A stretch of 64,000 nt of DNA from the NCBI RefSeq assembly GCF_030406405.1, contig NZ_JAUEPL010000007.1, positions 124,001 through 188,000 on the forward strand, read 5' to 3'. This document shows, one piece after another, positions 33,248-49,009 of this stretch. Made by a program: the position numbers and the translations under genes. Every line of letters begins with the position of its first letter. Position 1 is the stretch's first letter. The DNA is from Streptomyces ficellus. GTDB taxonomy: Bacteria > Actinomycetota > Actinomycetes > Streptomycetales > Streptomycetaceae. The notes under the pieces are model-generated. The model did no database searches, had not been told where the DNA came from, and saw only the letters and a program-made list of their open reading frames with translations.

Positions 33248-34117
33248 CTACTGCTTCCCAGGCAGCAGCGTCCCTGGTTCGGCCGGCGGGACCTCCACGG
33301 CCTGTGTCTTGGGACTGCGGCGCTCCCTCCTGGCCACCCAGGTGGCCAGCCAGGACAGGAGCATGCACATCCCGATGTAGATCGGCGAGATCACCATCAC
33401 CACGGGGATGAACGGCAGATCGTAGTCGAGGTTGGACGCGATCAGCTTGCCCGCGTGGAGGAACTCCTCGTAGGTGATGAGGAAGCCCAGTGACGTGTCC
33501 TTCAGGGCGACCACCAGCTGGCTGATGATGGCGGGCAGCATGGCCCGCACACCCTGCGGCACCAGGACGTGGGTCATCACCTGCGTCTTGCGCATGCCCA
33601 GGGAGTACGCCGCCTCCCGCTGCCCGCGCTCCACGGAGTTGACGCCCGTGCGGAAAACCTCGGCGAGCACCGAGCCGTTGTAGAGGGTCAGCCCCGCCAC
33701 CAGGGCGGGCAGCGGGTGGACCCTCAGCGCCACGAAGATGAAGAAGACCATCACCAGCACGGGCATGGCGCGGAAGAACTCGACCACCAGCGTCGCCGCC
33801 CACCGCAGGACCCGGTGCTCCGACAGCCGCCCTGCGGCGAGGACGGCGCCGAGCGCGAGCGAGAGCACCGCGGCGTACGCGAACGCCTTGAGGGTGTTGG
33901 CCAGGCCCCGCAGCAGCAGTTCCTGGATCCCCTCGTAGGTGAAGGGGTTCCACTTGGCGTAGGTGAACTGCCCGGTGTCGAGGAGGAGGTGGACGAGCCG
34001 GCCGAGCAGCGCCACGATCAGAAGGGTCGACAGCACGCCGTACGCGACGTGCCGCCGCCGGGTGCGTGGGCCCGGGATGTCGTACAGAGCCGTCGCGGTC
34101 GCGGTCGCGGTGGTCAT
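33248..34117 (-). CDS. gluD: amino-acid ABC transporter permease (GluD-like)
   Basis: 289-aa inner-membrane subunit with five to six helices and the EAA-type loop (EAAYSLGMRKTQVMTHVLVPQGVR region). It has a longer N- and C-terminus than its partner permease. Starts inside the stop of gluC (ATGA). Last gene of the gluABCD-type operon, which imports glutamate or a related polar amino acid. The symbol follows Corynebacterium/Streptomyces usage by operon order. Confidence 0.88.
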   Translation of the reverse strand: MTTATATATALYDIPGPRTRRRHVAYGVLSTLLIVALLGRLVHLLLDTGQFTYAKWNPFTYEGIQELLLRGLANTLKAFAYAAVLSLALGAVLAAGRLSEHRVLRWAATLVVEFFRAMPVLVMVFFIFVALRVHPLPALVAGLTLYNGSVLAEVFRTGVNSVERGQREAAYSLGMRKTQVMTHVLVPQGVRAMLPAIISQLVVALKDTSLGFLITYEEFLHAGKLIASNLDYDLPFIPVVMVISPIYIGMCMLLSWLATWVARRERRSPKTQAVEVPPAEPGTLLPGKQ

Positions 34118-34758
34118 CGGGGCACTCCCCAGCGCTTCTCCAGCACGTTGACGGCCGCGCTGATGGTGAGGGTGATGATCAGGTATCCCAGGGCGATCCA
34201 GACGAACGTCCAGATGATGCTGTGGCCCAGCTCGTTGAGGGTCCGGTAGGTGCCGAGCAGTTCGGTGACGCTGAAGGCCCCGGCGATGGCGGAGTTCTTC
34301 GCGAGCGCGATGAGCGTGGACCCCACGGGCGGGAGGACGGTACGGAAGGCCTGGGGCAGCACGATGGCGGCCAGGGTCTGGCTGAAGGTCATGCCGAGGC
34401 TGCGGGCCGCCTCGCCCTGTCCCCGGGGCACGGTGTTGATGCCGGAGCGCAGGGCCTCGCAGATGAAGGCGGAGGTGTAGCAGCCGAGGGCGATCACCGC
34501 GAAGACCGTGAAGGGCAGGACGAGTCCGAAGCGCGGCAGGCCCAGCAGGACGGCGAAGAAGAGCAGGGTGAGCGGGGTGTTGCGCAGGACCGCCACCCAG
34601 GCGGTGCCGAAGGCGCGCAGCGAGCCGACGGGGGCGACCCGGAACGAGGCCATGAGGAAGCCGAGGACCAGTGCGAGGAGCGAGGAGTAGACGGTGAGTT
34701 CGACGGTGCCGAGGAAGCCGTCGCCGTAGAGGGACCAGTTGTCTGTCAGTACGTCCAT
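34114..34758 (-). CDS. gluC: amino-acid ABC transporter permease (GluC-like)
   Basis: 214-aa permease of the HisM/GlnP type, with five membrane segments and EAARSLGMTFSQTLAAIVLP as the ATPase-contact loop. Eight nt after the binding-protein gene; ATGA-coupled to gluD. Confidence 0.88.
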   Translation of the reverse strand: MDVLTDNWSLYGDGFLGTVELTVYSSLLALVLGFLMASFRVAPVGSLRAFGTAWVAVLRNTPLTLLFFAVLLGLPRFGLVLPFTVFAVIALGCYTSAFICEALRSGINTVPRGQGEAARSLGMTFSQTLAAIVLPQAFRTVLPPVGSTLIALAKNSAIAGAFSVTELLGTYRTLNELGHSIIWTFVWIALGYLIITLTISAAVNVLEKRWGVPR

Positions 34759-34766
34759 GGCTTCCC

Positions 34767-35672
34767 TCAGCTCGCCGGGTAGCGGTCGATGGCGGGAGGC
34801 TCGGGGGCGGGTACGCCGGACAGGCCCAGCGTCGCGTCATACGCCTTCTTCCAGTCGCCGTTCTTCTCATGGGCCTCGATGGCGTCGTTGACGGCCGAGC
34901 GCAGGGCGTTGTCGGGGCGGGGGACGCCGATGCCGTACGGCTCCTTCGAGAAGGGCCTGCCGACGACCTTCAGTTCGCCGGGGGCCTTGGCCGCGAAGCC
35001 CATCAGGATCGTGTCGTCGGTGGTGACGGCTTCCACCTGGTAGGTCAGCAGGTTGTCGACGCAGATCGAGTACGTGTCGTACGCGACGAGGTCGGCCTGA
35101 GGGTAGTCGGCCTCGATCCGCTGGTACGGGGTGGAGCCGGCGGCCGAGCAGACGCGCTTGCCGGTCAGGTCGTGCGGGCCGCTCACGCCGTCCTCGTCGG
35201 TGCGGACCAGGAGGGACTGGCCGGCCAGGTAGTAGGGGCCGGCGAAGCCGACGAGCTTCTTGCGGTTGTCGTTGATGGTGTAGGTGCCGACGTAGTAGTC
35301 GATCTGGCCGTTCTGCAGGGCGGTCTCACGGTTGGCGGAGGCGATCGTCCGGAACTCGACACCGGCCGGGTCGAAGCCGAGGGAGGCCGCGGTCATCTTG
35401 GCGATCTCGATGTCGAAGCCGGAGTAGCGGCCGGTGGCCGGGTCCTTCTCCCCCAGGTACGGCTGGTCCTCCTTGGCGCCGACGAGCAGGTGGCCGCGCC
35501 GTTTGGCGCGGTTCCAGGTCGGGGAGTCCGGCAGCCGGAAGTCGGTGACCACCCGGTAGCGGGGCAGTTGGTCCGGCTGCGGGCCCTTGACGGGCGGGCT
35601 GCCCTCCTTGCCGCAGGCAGCGGCGAGGAGGGCCGTCACCAGGGCCGCCAGAGCTCGTTTCGTACGCTTCAT
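34767..35672 (-). CDS. gluB: glutamate-type ABC transporter substrate-binding lipoprotein
   Basis: 301-aa solute-binding protein. The lipoprotein signal ends at LLAAAC. The type-3 binding fold shows GFDIEIAKMTAASLGF and FRTIASANRETALQNGQIDYYVGTY (the ligand-binding Arg/Asp region), followed by the second lobe with KRVCSAAGSTPYQRI. Located between the ATPase and permease genes. Ligand is probably glutamate or a similar acidic amino acid by family resemblance. Confidence 0.9.
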   Translation of the reverse strand: MKRTKRALAALVTALLAAACGKEGSPPVKGPQPDQLPRYRVVTDFRLPDSPTWNRAKRRGHLLVGAKEDQPYLGEKDPATGRYSGFDIEIAKMTAASLGFDPAGVEFRTIASANRETALQNGQIDYYVGTYTINDNRKKLVGFAGPYYLAGQSLLVRTDEDGVSGPHDLTGKRVCSAAGSTPYQRIEADYPQADLVAYDTYSICVDNLLTYQVEAVTTDDTILMGFAAKAPGELKVVGRPFSKEPYGIGVPRPDNALRSAVNDAIEAHEKNGDWKKAYDATLGLSGVPAPEPPAIDRYPAS

Positions 35673-35689
35673 CGGTCCGGCACCCCCTG

Positions 35690-36433
<744 letters not shown>

Positions 36434-36545
36434 ACGCTGCCCTGCCCCATTCTCAGCTGTGTCGAGGTCAGCGCAAACTATCCAGCCCGAAAAGGGACTT
36501 CATCCTCCCGACACGCATAAAGGGGGCATAAGCCGTATTTACCAC

Positions 36546-36986
36546 CTAACCTTCGGCGGCCTCCGCGTACACCTGGGAGAGTTCCGGCGAACCGTTCATC
36601 GCCCAGTCCAGACCGGCCTGGACGACATGGATCTCCCGGCCCGAGACGAGGCGGACCACGGGGTGGCCGCCCGGGGTCAGGTACCAGTGCGCGCCCGGCA
36701 CCGTCCGTACGATGACCGTACCGAGGTACAGGCCCGCGTCGTTGCCCAGCCAGGGCAGTTCCTCGGGGTCGTCGCGCCAGCGGGGCGGGAGCTGGTCGAT
36801 GGCCGCCAAGGACCGCGGGGTGTCATCGAGTTGCACCCCGTACTCCTGCACCCGGGAGCGCAGGAGGTCGCATTCGGCGAGCATGTCGGCCACGCCCTCC
36901 GGGGCGCTCTCGTCGGCGGAGGGCGGCTGCGCCGGCCGCTCGTCGTCGTGCCGCTTGCGCCAGGCGTCCAGGAAAGGGATGTTCAT
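36546..36986 (-). CDS. hypothetical protein, 146 aa
   Basis: Not recognised with certainty. Soluble; opens MNIPFLDAWRKRHDDE, with a beta-rich C-terminal half (GLYLGTVIVRTVPGAHW, GHPVVRLVSGREI). Homologues with this opening seem common in streptomycetes. It lies between the glu operon and xth on the same strand. Confidence 0.7.
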   Translation of the reverse strand: MNIPFLDAWRKRHDDERPAQPPSADESAPEGVADMLAECDLLRSRVQEYGVQLDDTPRSLAAIDQLPPRWRDDPEELPWLGNDAGLYLGTVIVRTVPGAHWYLTPGGHPVVRLVSGREIHVVQAGLDWAMNGSPELSQVYAEAAEG

Positions 36987-37044
36987 ACCGCCCAGCGTCG
37001 CACTGGTGGGGCCGGGCGCACCACAGGGCACACCCGGGGGGCTC

Positions 37045-37824
37045 CTACACGTCGAGGTCGACGACCACCGGGGCGTGGTCGGAGGCGCCCTTGCCCTTGC
37101 GCTCCTCGCGGTCGACGTAGCTGTCCTTGACCGCGTCGGCGAACGGCTTGTTGCCGTACACCAGGTCGATGCGCATGCCCCGGTTCTTGGGGAAGCAGAG
37201 CTGGCGGTAGTCCCAGTACGTGAACGGGTGCTCGTACTTCAGCGGGCGGGGCACCACATCGGTGAGCCCGGTCTCGCGCAGCCCGGCGAGCGCGGCCCGC
37301 TCGGGCTCGGTGACGTGGGTGGAACCCTCGAAGTACGCCCGGTCGAAGACGTCGTCGTCGGTCGGCGCGATGTTGAAGTCACCGAGCACCGCGAAGGGGC
37401 GGGGGCCCGCCGCGTCCTCGGCGACCGCCGCCCTCAGCGCCTCCAGCCAGCGCAGCTTGTAGGCGTAGTGGTCGTGGGCGACCTCACGGCCGTTGGGGAC
37501 GTACACCGACCAGAGCCGGGCCGGACCGCAGGTCGCGGAGATGGCGCGCGGCTCGGCCACGCCCTCGTACTCCGGCCCGCCCGGCAGGCCGTGGACCACG
37601 TCCTCCAGGCCGACCCGGGAGACCAGGGCCACGCCGTTCCACCGGCCGTTGGCGTGCACCGACGACTCGTACCCCAGCTCGCGCAGCTCGTCGGTGGGGA
37701 ACTGCTCCGCGGTGCACTTGGTCTCCTGGACGCACAGCACGTCCGTGCCGCTGCTCTCCAGCCAGGTCAGCAGCCGGGGCAGCCGGGCGGTGATCGAATT
37801 GACGTTCCAGGTGGCGATGCGCAT
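37045..37824 (-). CDS. xth: exodeoxyribonuclease III
   Basis: Base-excision-repair AP endonuclease/3' exonuclease, 259 aa. The fold's motifs are complete: RIATWNVNSI, CVQETKC (metal Glu), WNGVALVSR, VLGDFNIAPTDDDV, FTYWDY and the C-terminal GASDHAPVVVDL. The start has no RBS but TAGGCT lies 7 nt upstream, which suggests a leaderless mRNA. Confidence 0.95.
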   Translation of the reverse strand: MRIATWNVNSITARLPRLLTWLESSGTDVLCVQETKCTAEQFPTDELRELGYESSVHANGRWNGVALVSRVGLEDVVHGLPGGPEYEGVAEPRAISATCGPARLWSVYVPNGREVAHDHYAYKLRWLEALRAAVAEDAAGPRPFAVLGDFNIAPTDDDVFDRAYFEGSTHVTEPERAALAGLRETGLTDVVPRPLKYEHPFTYWDYRQLCFPKNRGMRIDLVYGNKPFADAVKDSYVDREERKGKGASDHAPVVVDLDV

Positions 37825-37831
37825 GACGGCA

Positions 37832-37837
37832 AGCCTA
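37832..37837 (-). promoter_or_regulatory. candidate -10 box TAGGCT of a leaderless xth gene
   Basis: On the minus strand TAGGCT is followed by seven bases and the xth ATG. TATGAC about 16 nt upstream may act as -35. The box lies just past the stop of the preceding gene. Confidence 0.45.
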
Positions 37838-37854
37838 ACCGGGGGGTGTGACAG

Positions 37855-38499
37855 TCATAGGTCCCTGGTGTCCCCGGGCGCCAGCCGGCCGTGGTCGGTA
37901 CCGCCGAGGGCGCCGATCTGGCGGTCGTAGATCGGCCGGGCGAGGTCGGTGAGCAGCGCGTCGTGGATGTCGATGGCGCGCCTGGGCCCGACCTCGCGTA
38001 CGTAGTCGATGACCTCGGAGATCTTGTTCCAGGGCGCCATGACGGGGAGCATCAGCGTGTCGACCGGGTGATCGGGGACGGTGAGCGCGTCGCCGGGGTG
38101 GAAGACGGCGCCGTCGACCAGGAAGCCGATGTTGGTGATGCGGGGAATGTCCGGGTGGATCACCGCGTGCAGTTCGCCGTGCACCTGGACGTCGAACCCG
38201 GCCGCGGTGAACGTGTCGCCGTGGCCCACCGTGTGGACCCGGCCCGGGAAGGCCGCGGAGAGCTGCTCGGCGACGCTGCGCAGCGTCCAGATCTGGGCGG
38301 CCGGGTTGGCCTCCAGGCCGGCCCGCAGCCGGTCCTCGTCGAAGTGGTCGGGGTGCTCGTGCGTGACGAGGACGGCGTCCGCGCCCAGCGCCGCGTCGCT
38401 CTCGCTGAACCCGCCCGGGTCGATGACGAGGGTCCGCCCGTCCTTCTCCAGCCGGACGCAGGCGTGGGACTTCTTGGTCAGCCTCATGGGAGCTTTCAT
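37855..38499 (-). CDS. metallo-beta-lactamase-fold hydrolase
   Basis: 214-aa metal hydrolase of the UlaG-like/L-ascorbate-lactonase-like branch. The metal motif THEHPDHFDE is present, followed by HTVGHGD, ELHAVIHPD and VFHPGDALTVP. No signal peptide. GGAGG 8 nt before ATG 38499. Substrate unknown. It is upstream of xth, 30 nt apart, on the same strand. Confidence 0.85.
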   Translation of the reverse strand: MKAPMRLTKKSHACVRLEKDGRTLVIDPGGFSESDAALGADAVLVTHEHPDHFDEDRLRAGLEANPAAQIWTLRSVAEQLSAAFPGRVHTVGHGDTFTAAGFDVQVHGELHAVIHPDIPRITNIGFLVDGAVFHPGDALTVPDHPVDTLMLPVMAPWNKISEVIDYVREVGPRRAIDIHDALLTDLARPIYDRQIGALGGTDHGRLAPGDTRDL

Positions 38500-38540
38500 A
38501 GCGGCATCCTCCTACCCGGCGCGTCGGTGCGGACACGTGG

Positions 38541-39923
38541 CTACGCCTCGGGGGTGGTCTCCTCGCGGATCACCTGCTGGGCGACCTTGAACGCCGAGTT
38601 GGCGGCCGGGACGCCGCAGTAGATGGCGGTCTGCAGGAGCACCTCCTTGATCTCGGCGGGCGACAGGCCGTTGCGCAGGGCGGCGCGGGTGTGGAAGGCC
38701 AGTTCGTCCAGGTGGCCGCCGGCGACGAGCGCGGTGAGGGTGACGACGCTGCGGGTGCGGCGGTCGAGGCCGTCTCGGGTCCACACCTCGCCCCAGGCGT
38801 AGCGGGTGATCAGCTCCTGGAAGTCGCCGGTGAAGTCGTCGGCGGCGGCCATGGCCCGGTCGACGTGCGCGTCGCCGAGGACTTCGCGCCGTACCTTCAT
38901 TCCCGCGTCGTACGGGTCGCGCCGCCCGGCCCCGGCGGGCTCGGGCGCGGCGGGTGCGGTGGGCGGGACGGGCGGGGTGAGCCCGGCGAGCGGGGTGACG
39001 GCGGCCTGGGCGGGCGGCGCGGGCGGCACCACGATGGGCGGTGCGGCGTGCGGGGCGGCGTGCGGTGCGGCCGGGGCGGCGATGGCCGGGACGACGGGCG
39101 GCGCCGCGAGCGCGGTCATGCCCGTCGAGGAGTCGGCCACGGCCTGCCAGGAGGTGGAGAAGTGCCGTACGAGCAGGTCGGTGACGGCCGCGGGCTGCTC
39201 GACGGGCACGAGGTGGGACGCGCCGGGCACCACGGCGAGGCGGGCGTCGGGGATCCCGGCGACCAGGTGGCGCGCCTCCGCGGGGCCGGTGACGCGGTCA
39301 TCGGAGCCGACCAGGACGAGGGTGGGGACACCGACGCGGGCGAGGTCGGCGCGTACGTCGAAGGCGGCGAGCGCCTCGCACGCGGCGGCGTAGCAGGCGG
39401 CGTCGGTCGTGCGGACCATCTGCACGGCCCACTCGACGATGGCCGGCTGGGCGGCGGCGAAGCCGGGGGTGAACCAGCGCTCCGGCGCGGTGCGGGCCAT
39501 CGGGTCGAGGCCGTTGGTGCGGACGATCACGCCGCGCTGGCGGAACTCGTCGGCGGTGCCGAAGCGGGGCGAGGAGGCGATCAGGGCCAGCGAGGCGAGG
39601 CGGTGGGGCGCCCGCAGCGCGAGGTCGGTGCCGATGGCGCCGCCGATGGAGCAGCCGACGTAGCCGAAGCGGTGGACGCCGAGGTCGTCGAGGGTGGCCA
39701 GGAGCCGGTCGGTGAGCTCGGCGACGGCGGTCGCGGGGTGGGCGGGTGCGCCGCCGTGGCCGGGCAGGTCGAAGCGGATGACCCGCCACTGCCGGATGAG
39801 CTCGGGTATCTGCCGGTCCCACATGTGCCACGTCGTGCCCAGTGACGGGCCCAGGATGAGGACCGGGGCGTCTTCGGGTCCGTCGGACCGGTACTGCAGG
39901 GTGTTCGGTGATGTCTCGCTCAC
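38541..39923 (-). CDS. pcaL: PcaL-type fusion: 3-oxoadipate enol-lactonase and 4-carboxymuconolactone decarboxylase
   Basis: 460 aa. Residues about 1-255 are an alpha/beta hydrolase (LGPSLGTTWHMWD, nucleophile in GCSIGGA, GASHLVPVEQP), the PcaD part. About 270-335 is an Ala/Pro linker. About 340-455 is a PcaC-type domain (DPYDAGMKVRREVLGDAHVDRA, ELAFHTRAALRNGLSPAEIKEVL). Together these perform two steps of the protocatechuate branch of the beta-ketoadipate pathway. No other pca gene is in the window. GTG 39923 is taken as start; an ATG at 39947 is in frame. Confidence 0.92.
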   Translation of the reverse strand: MSETSPNTLQYRSDGPEDAPVLILGPSLGTTWHMWDRQIPELIRQWRVIRFDLPGHGGAPAHPATAVAELTDRLLATLDDLGVHRFGYVGCSIGGAIGTDLALRAPHRLASLALIASSPRFGTADEFRQRGVIVRTNGLDPMARTAPERWFTPGFAAAQPAIVEWAVQMVRTTDAACYAAACEALAAFDVRADLARVGVPTLVLVGSDDRVTGPAEARHLVAGIPDARLAVVPGASHLVPVEQPAAVTDLLVRHFSTSWQAVADSSTGMTALAAPPVVPAIAAPAAPHAAPHAAPPIVVPPAPPAQAAVTPLAGLTPPVPPTAPAAPEPAGAGRRDPYDAGMKVRREVLGDAHVDRAMAAADDFTGDFQELITRYAWGEVWTRDGLDRRTRSVVTLTALVAGGHLDELAFHTRAALRNGLSPAEIKEVLLQTAIYCGVPAANSAFKVAQQVIREETTPEA

Positions 39924-39996
39924 CCGCCAGACCCTCTCATGTATCACGAAACCTCACATCACCGGGGCGAACCCAGCGGCCAGCGTGTCGGCGTCG

Positions 39997-40470
39997 GTGG
40001 ACATCATTCGGGCCGTGGAGCTGAGACCTGAGCTGTTGCCCCCGCCCGTGAGCCGACAACGGCTGGATGAGTTGAGCTGCGAGATCGATCGGATCGCTGC
40101 CCTGGTGGCCGACCGTTCCGAGAACGCCGATGAGGCGATCCGAGCCTTCAACGCGGTCACCGGCCACGGTTACGTGGCCCTCGACTTCGCCGCGTACTAC
40201 GGAAGCAGGAGTCTGGAGGAGTTCGCCAGGGAGGCGGCCCGGCCGGCTCGCCCCCGGGTTGCGGATATCACGAGGGACGAACTCGTCGAAATCGTCCGCA
40301 GAATCCTCGAGGCTGACCCGGAGAGCGACTACTACGTCCAGCTCCTCGAAGCGAATGTGTCGCATCCCCGAGTCAGTGACCTGGTCTTCCATCCCTCGCA
40401 CGACCTCCAAGGTGCATCTGCGGAGGAGATCCTCGACGAGGCCCTGAAGTACCGGCCGATCGCACTCTGA
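39997..40470 (+). CDS. hypothetical protein, about 157 aa
   Basis: Not recognised. Soluble, helical and acidic (RQRLDELSCEIDRIAALV, RDELVEIVRRILEADPESDYY). The start is uncertain: GTG at 39997 or GTG at 40015; neither has a clear RBS. Divergent from pcaL. Its size and composition would suit a small immunity-type or regulatory protein, but nothing proves that. Confidence 0.55.
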   Translation: MDIIRAVELRPELLPPPVSRQRLDELSCEIDRIAALVADRSENADEAIRAFNAVTGHGYVALDFAAYYGSRSLEEFAREAARPARPRVADITRDELVEIVRRILEADPESDYYVQLLEANVSHPRVSDLVFHPSHDLQGASAEEILDEALKYRPIAL

Positions 40471-40589
40471 GCCACGAGGATGAGTCAGCCGGCCGCCTGT
40501 TGTCCGGCGCGGGCCCGGGTGAGGCGAGGTGGTAGAAGTCGGTGCCGCTTCGGGTCCTCTCGTCGTGCATTGCACAACCCTGGTCCCTG

Positions 40590-40690
40590 GGCGGACATGC
40601 AGGTGCTAACGAGAGCAAGAAGACCTCCAGTTGGGCGGCCATCCTCTTCGCGCCGCCGACCCTCATCGGCACCGTGTACGGCAGGAGCCC
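40590..40690 (+). pseudogene. remnant of a CorA-type Mg2+ transporter C-terminus
   Basis: The plus frame reads ANESKKTSSWAAILFAPPTLIGTVYG, matching the end of the cytoplasmic helix and start of TM1 in CorA proteins. Where the hallmark Gly-Met-Asn should follow Tyr-Gly, the sequence diverges, and no N-terminal CorA domain precedes it. A short relic between two convergent genes; the rest of this 240-base gap shows nothing recognisable. Confidence 0.6.
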
Positions 40691-40713
40691 TCCGTGTGCG
40701 GGCGGTGCCGGCG

Positions 40714-45300
<4,587 letters not shown>

Positions 45301-45938
45301 GTCCTACCCTCACCAAAAGACGTACGACGCGCACGGGCACCCGGATACGCCGGACACGGCCGTGCTCTGGCTGCTTCCCGCGAACGGATTCGCGTCACCT
45401 GCACGTCCACCTTCGTCTGCCTGCTGGTTCCCCGAAGCTCACCGGGCAATCACAGATCACCCTTGGGGGTGCACAGGGGGAACCGCTCCAGCGCTGTTCA
45501 TGGCGGCACGCGCCTCGGCAAGCGCGGCACGGCCACAGCTCTGGCGCGCGCCCGTTGCCATCGCGGAGCGTCTGGCGGGGGTGGGTGCGGTCCCGCGCGT
45601 ACTCGGTTCGGCGCGCCCTGATCTGGGCTGGGTGACATTGCCGGGCTGCGCCGTGCCGGCGGCTTGTCGCCCTCGCGGGCTCGACCGGGGCCGCCCGCTG
45701 GAACCTTGATGACGACGGACGTTCATCCCTCTTGTGGCGGGCGTTTCCCCATGGGACAGTTCCTGCCGTCCGCGGTGCCCGGCAACGCGTGCCACAGGTG
45801 CGCGGCCGGCGGCGTGGACGCTCCCTGGTACGGCCTGACCAACCGTCACCAGGAGCCGCTCGGCGACCCTGAGCGGCAGCGCAACCGCACGGCCCGAATT
45901 GCCCGTAACCCGGACAACGAAAGGTCTGGTTCATCACC
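45301..45938. other. long divergent intergenic region
   Basis: 638 bases between the P-type ATPase and subtilase genes. Open frames exist on both strands but none has a convincing start, RBS or protein-like pattern. It presumably holds both promoters. Confidence 0.5.
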
Positions 45939-47141
<1,203 letters not shown>

Positions 47142-47646
47142 TCAACACGCGCGCGCGGCCGTCCGGCGGGCTCCTCCGCCGGGCGGCCGCCTCCTGGTGT
47201 TCGCGGCGGCGGCAGCCGGGTGAGGCGGTGACGGCCGGGCCCTGGGGCGCTTGCGGGCGGTGGGCACCGGGAGAGGGGCCGTGCCGGGCACCACGGTGTT
47301 GGACACCGTGCCGATGCCTTCGACGGTGAGCGTGACGGTGTCACCGGGCGTCAGCGGCGGGGGCGTCTGTGCGCCTCGTACGCCCCACAGTTCGGCGAGA
47401 CAGCCGCCGTTCCCGCAGGTGCCCGAGCCCAGGACGTCGCCGGGCCTCACGTACGTGCCGCGTGAGGCGTAGGCGACCATTTCCTCGAACGTCCAGCTCA
47501 TGTTGGACAGCAGGTCCTTGCCGATGACCTTGCCGTTGACCTCGGCGGTCAGGGCCAGGCGCAGGAAGCCGTCGGTGTCGTGGTAGGGCTCCAGCTCATC
47601 GGCGGTGACGAGGTGGGGGCCGAGGGTGGCCGCGGTGTCCTTGCCC
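47142..47646 (-). pseudogene. truncated fumarylacetoacetate-hydrolase family gene
   Basis: Only the C-terminal half of an FAH-domain protein remains. Homology starts abruptly at GKDTAATLGPHLVTADELEP and continues through YASRGTYVRPGDVLGSGTCGNGG and the usual VEGIGTVSNTVV ending, then a Pro/Arg-rich tail. The N-terminal half with the catalytic and metal residues is missing, replaced at about 47646 by an oppositely oriented MFS fragment. Not functional as it stands. Confidence 0.8.
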
Positions 47647-47649
47647 TCG

Positions 47650-48690
47650 GCAGCTGCCTGCCGATCCTGGGCGCCGTCCTCATCGCTCCGGTGCTGCCGA
47701 GGATGCAGGACCACTTCGAAGGTGTGGCCGGTGCGAAAGCGCTGGTTCCCGTGGCACTGACGATTCCGGCCCTCGCGCTCGCCCTGCTCGCCCCTTTTGC
47801 CGGCGTGATCGTGGACCGGCTGGGCCGCAAACGGCTGCTGGTCGTGGCGACCGTGCTGTATGCCGTCTTCGGCACCGCCCCGCTGTGGCTGGATTCTCTC
47901 GGGGCGATCGTCGCGAGCCGGGCGCTGGTCGGTGTCGTCGAAGCGGCGATCATGTCCTGCTGCACCACGCTGATCGGCGACTACTACAGCGGGCGCGTGC
48001 GTGATCGCTACCTCGCTCTGCAGACGATGTGCGCCTCCGCCTCCGCGACGGCCTTCTTCGTACTCGGCGGAGTGGTGGGTTCGGCGGGCTGGCGGGCCCC
48101 GTTCTGGATCTACGCCGTCAGCCTGCTGATCGCTCCTGCCATGGCCGCCTTCCTTCCCACACCGCAGTGCGGTGGTGAGGCGGCTTCCGCCGGTGCGTCG
48201 CAACGGCCGACTCCGTTTCCGGTGCGGCGGCTGGCGGGGGATCTGCGGGCTGACCGTGCTCGGCGCCATGGTCTTCTACACCGTTCCGGTCGAAATGGCG
48301 TACCTGATGGACGGCTTGGGGGTGGAATCCACGGGCTCCATCGGGGCGGCCACCGCGCTCGCAAGCGCCGCGACCGTGACCGGCTCCATCGCCTTCACCA
48401 AGTTTTCCGGCACACCGGCGCGCAGGCTCCCCGCCGTATTCGCGCTGTGCGCCGCCGGATTCGTGGTGATGGCCCTCGCCGTCAACCCCACTGTTCTGGT
48501 CGTCGGGGCAGTCCTCAACTGCCTCGGTACGGGCCTCCTCCTGCCCTCCCTCCTCACCCTGGCCATGTCCAAGCTCGACTACACGGACCGCGGCCGAGGC
48601 ATTTGGACTGTGGCTGGCCGCGTTCTTCGGGGGCGAGTTCGTGTGCCCGCTCGTACTGCTTGCTCCAGCTCCCCGTCGGCAGATTCTGAC
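47650..48690 (+). pseudogene. frameshifted, 5'-truncated MFS transporter
   Basis: Starts inside TM1 (GSCLPILGAVLIAPVLPRMQ) without a start codon and shows MFS blocks such as FAGVIVDRLGRKRLL. The frame changes near 48225-48245 (continuing as CGLTVLGAMVFYTVPVEMAY), again near 48600-48612 (LWLAAFFGGEFVCPLVLL), and once more near 48660. At least three frameshifts plus the missing N-terminus make it a pseudogene. It abuts the FAH remnant at 47646-47650. Confidence 0.85.
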
Positions 48691-48696
48691 GCTCGC

Positions 48697-48960
48697 TCAG
48701 AGAGGCGCGCCGGACCACCGGTTGGTCGTACGCATGCCCACCAGCCGGCCCACCAGCCGACCTCCCGCAAGCCTTCGCGATCGTTCACCGGTCGGGGATG
48801 CCACCAGCGCCTCCGCCGCCGCGCGGAGCGCGGTCAGCAGATCGCGGAACCTGGCGGGCATGTGGACCATTGACGTCGGACAGGACTTCCAGGCGGGCGT
48901 CGGGCAGGGTGGGCCGCAGTCCCGGGCCGGTCGCATGTCGGCCGGCCCGGGCGGGGCCCT
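48697..48960 (-). pseudogene. possible C-terminal remnant of an alpha/beta hydrolase
   Basis: Two minus frames together read PTLPDARLEVLSDV then VHMPARFRDLLTALRA, reminiscent of the end of an alpha/beta hydrolase around its catalytic His, split by a frameshift near 48885. Weak evidence; the rest of the gene is absent. Confidence 0.3.
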
Positions 48961-49009
48961 GGGCGGGGGTCCCGCATCACGTTGGCCAACACCCCATCGA
49001 GGATCAGTC

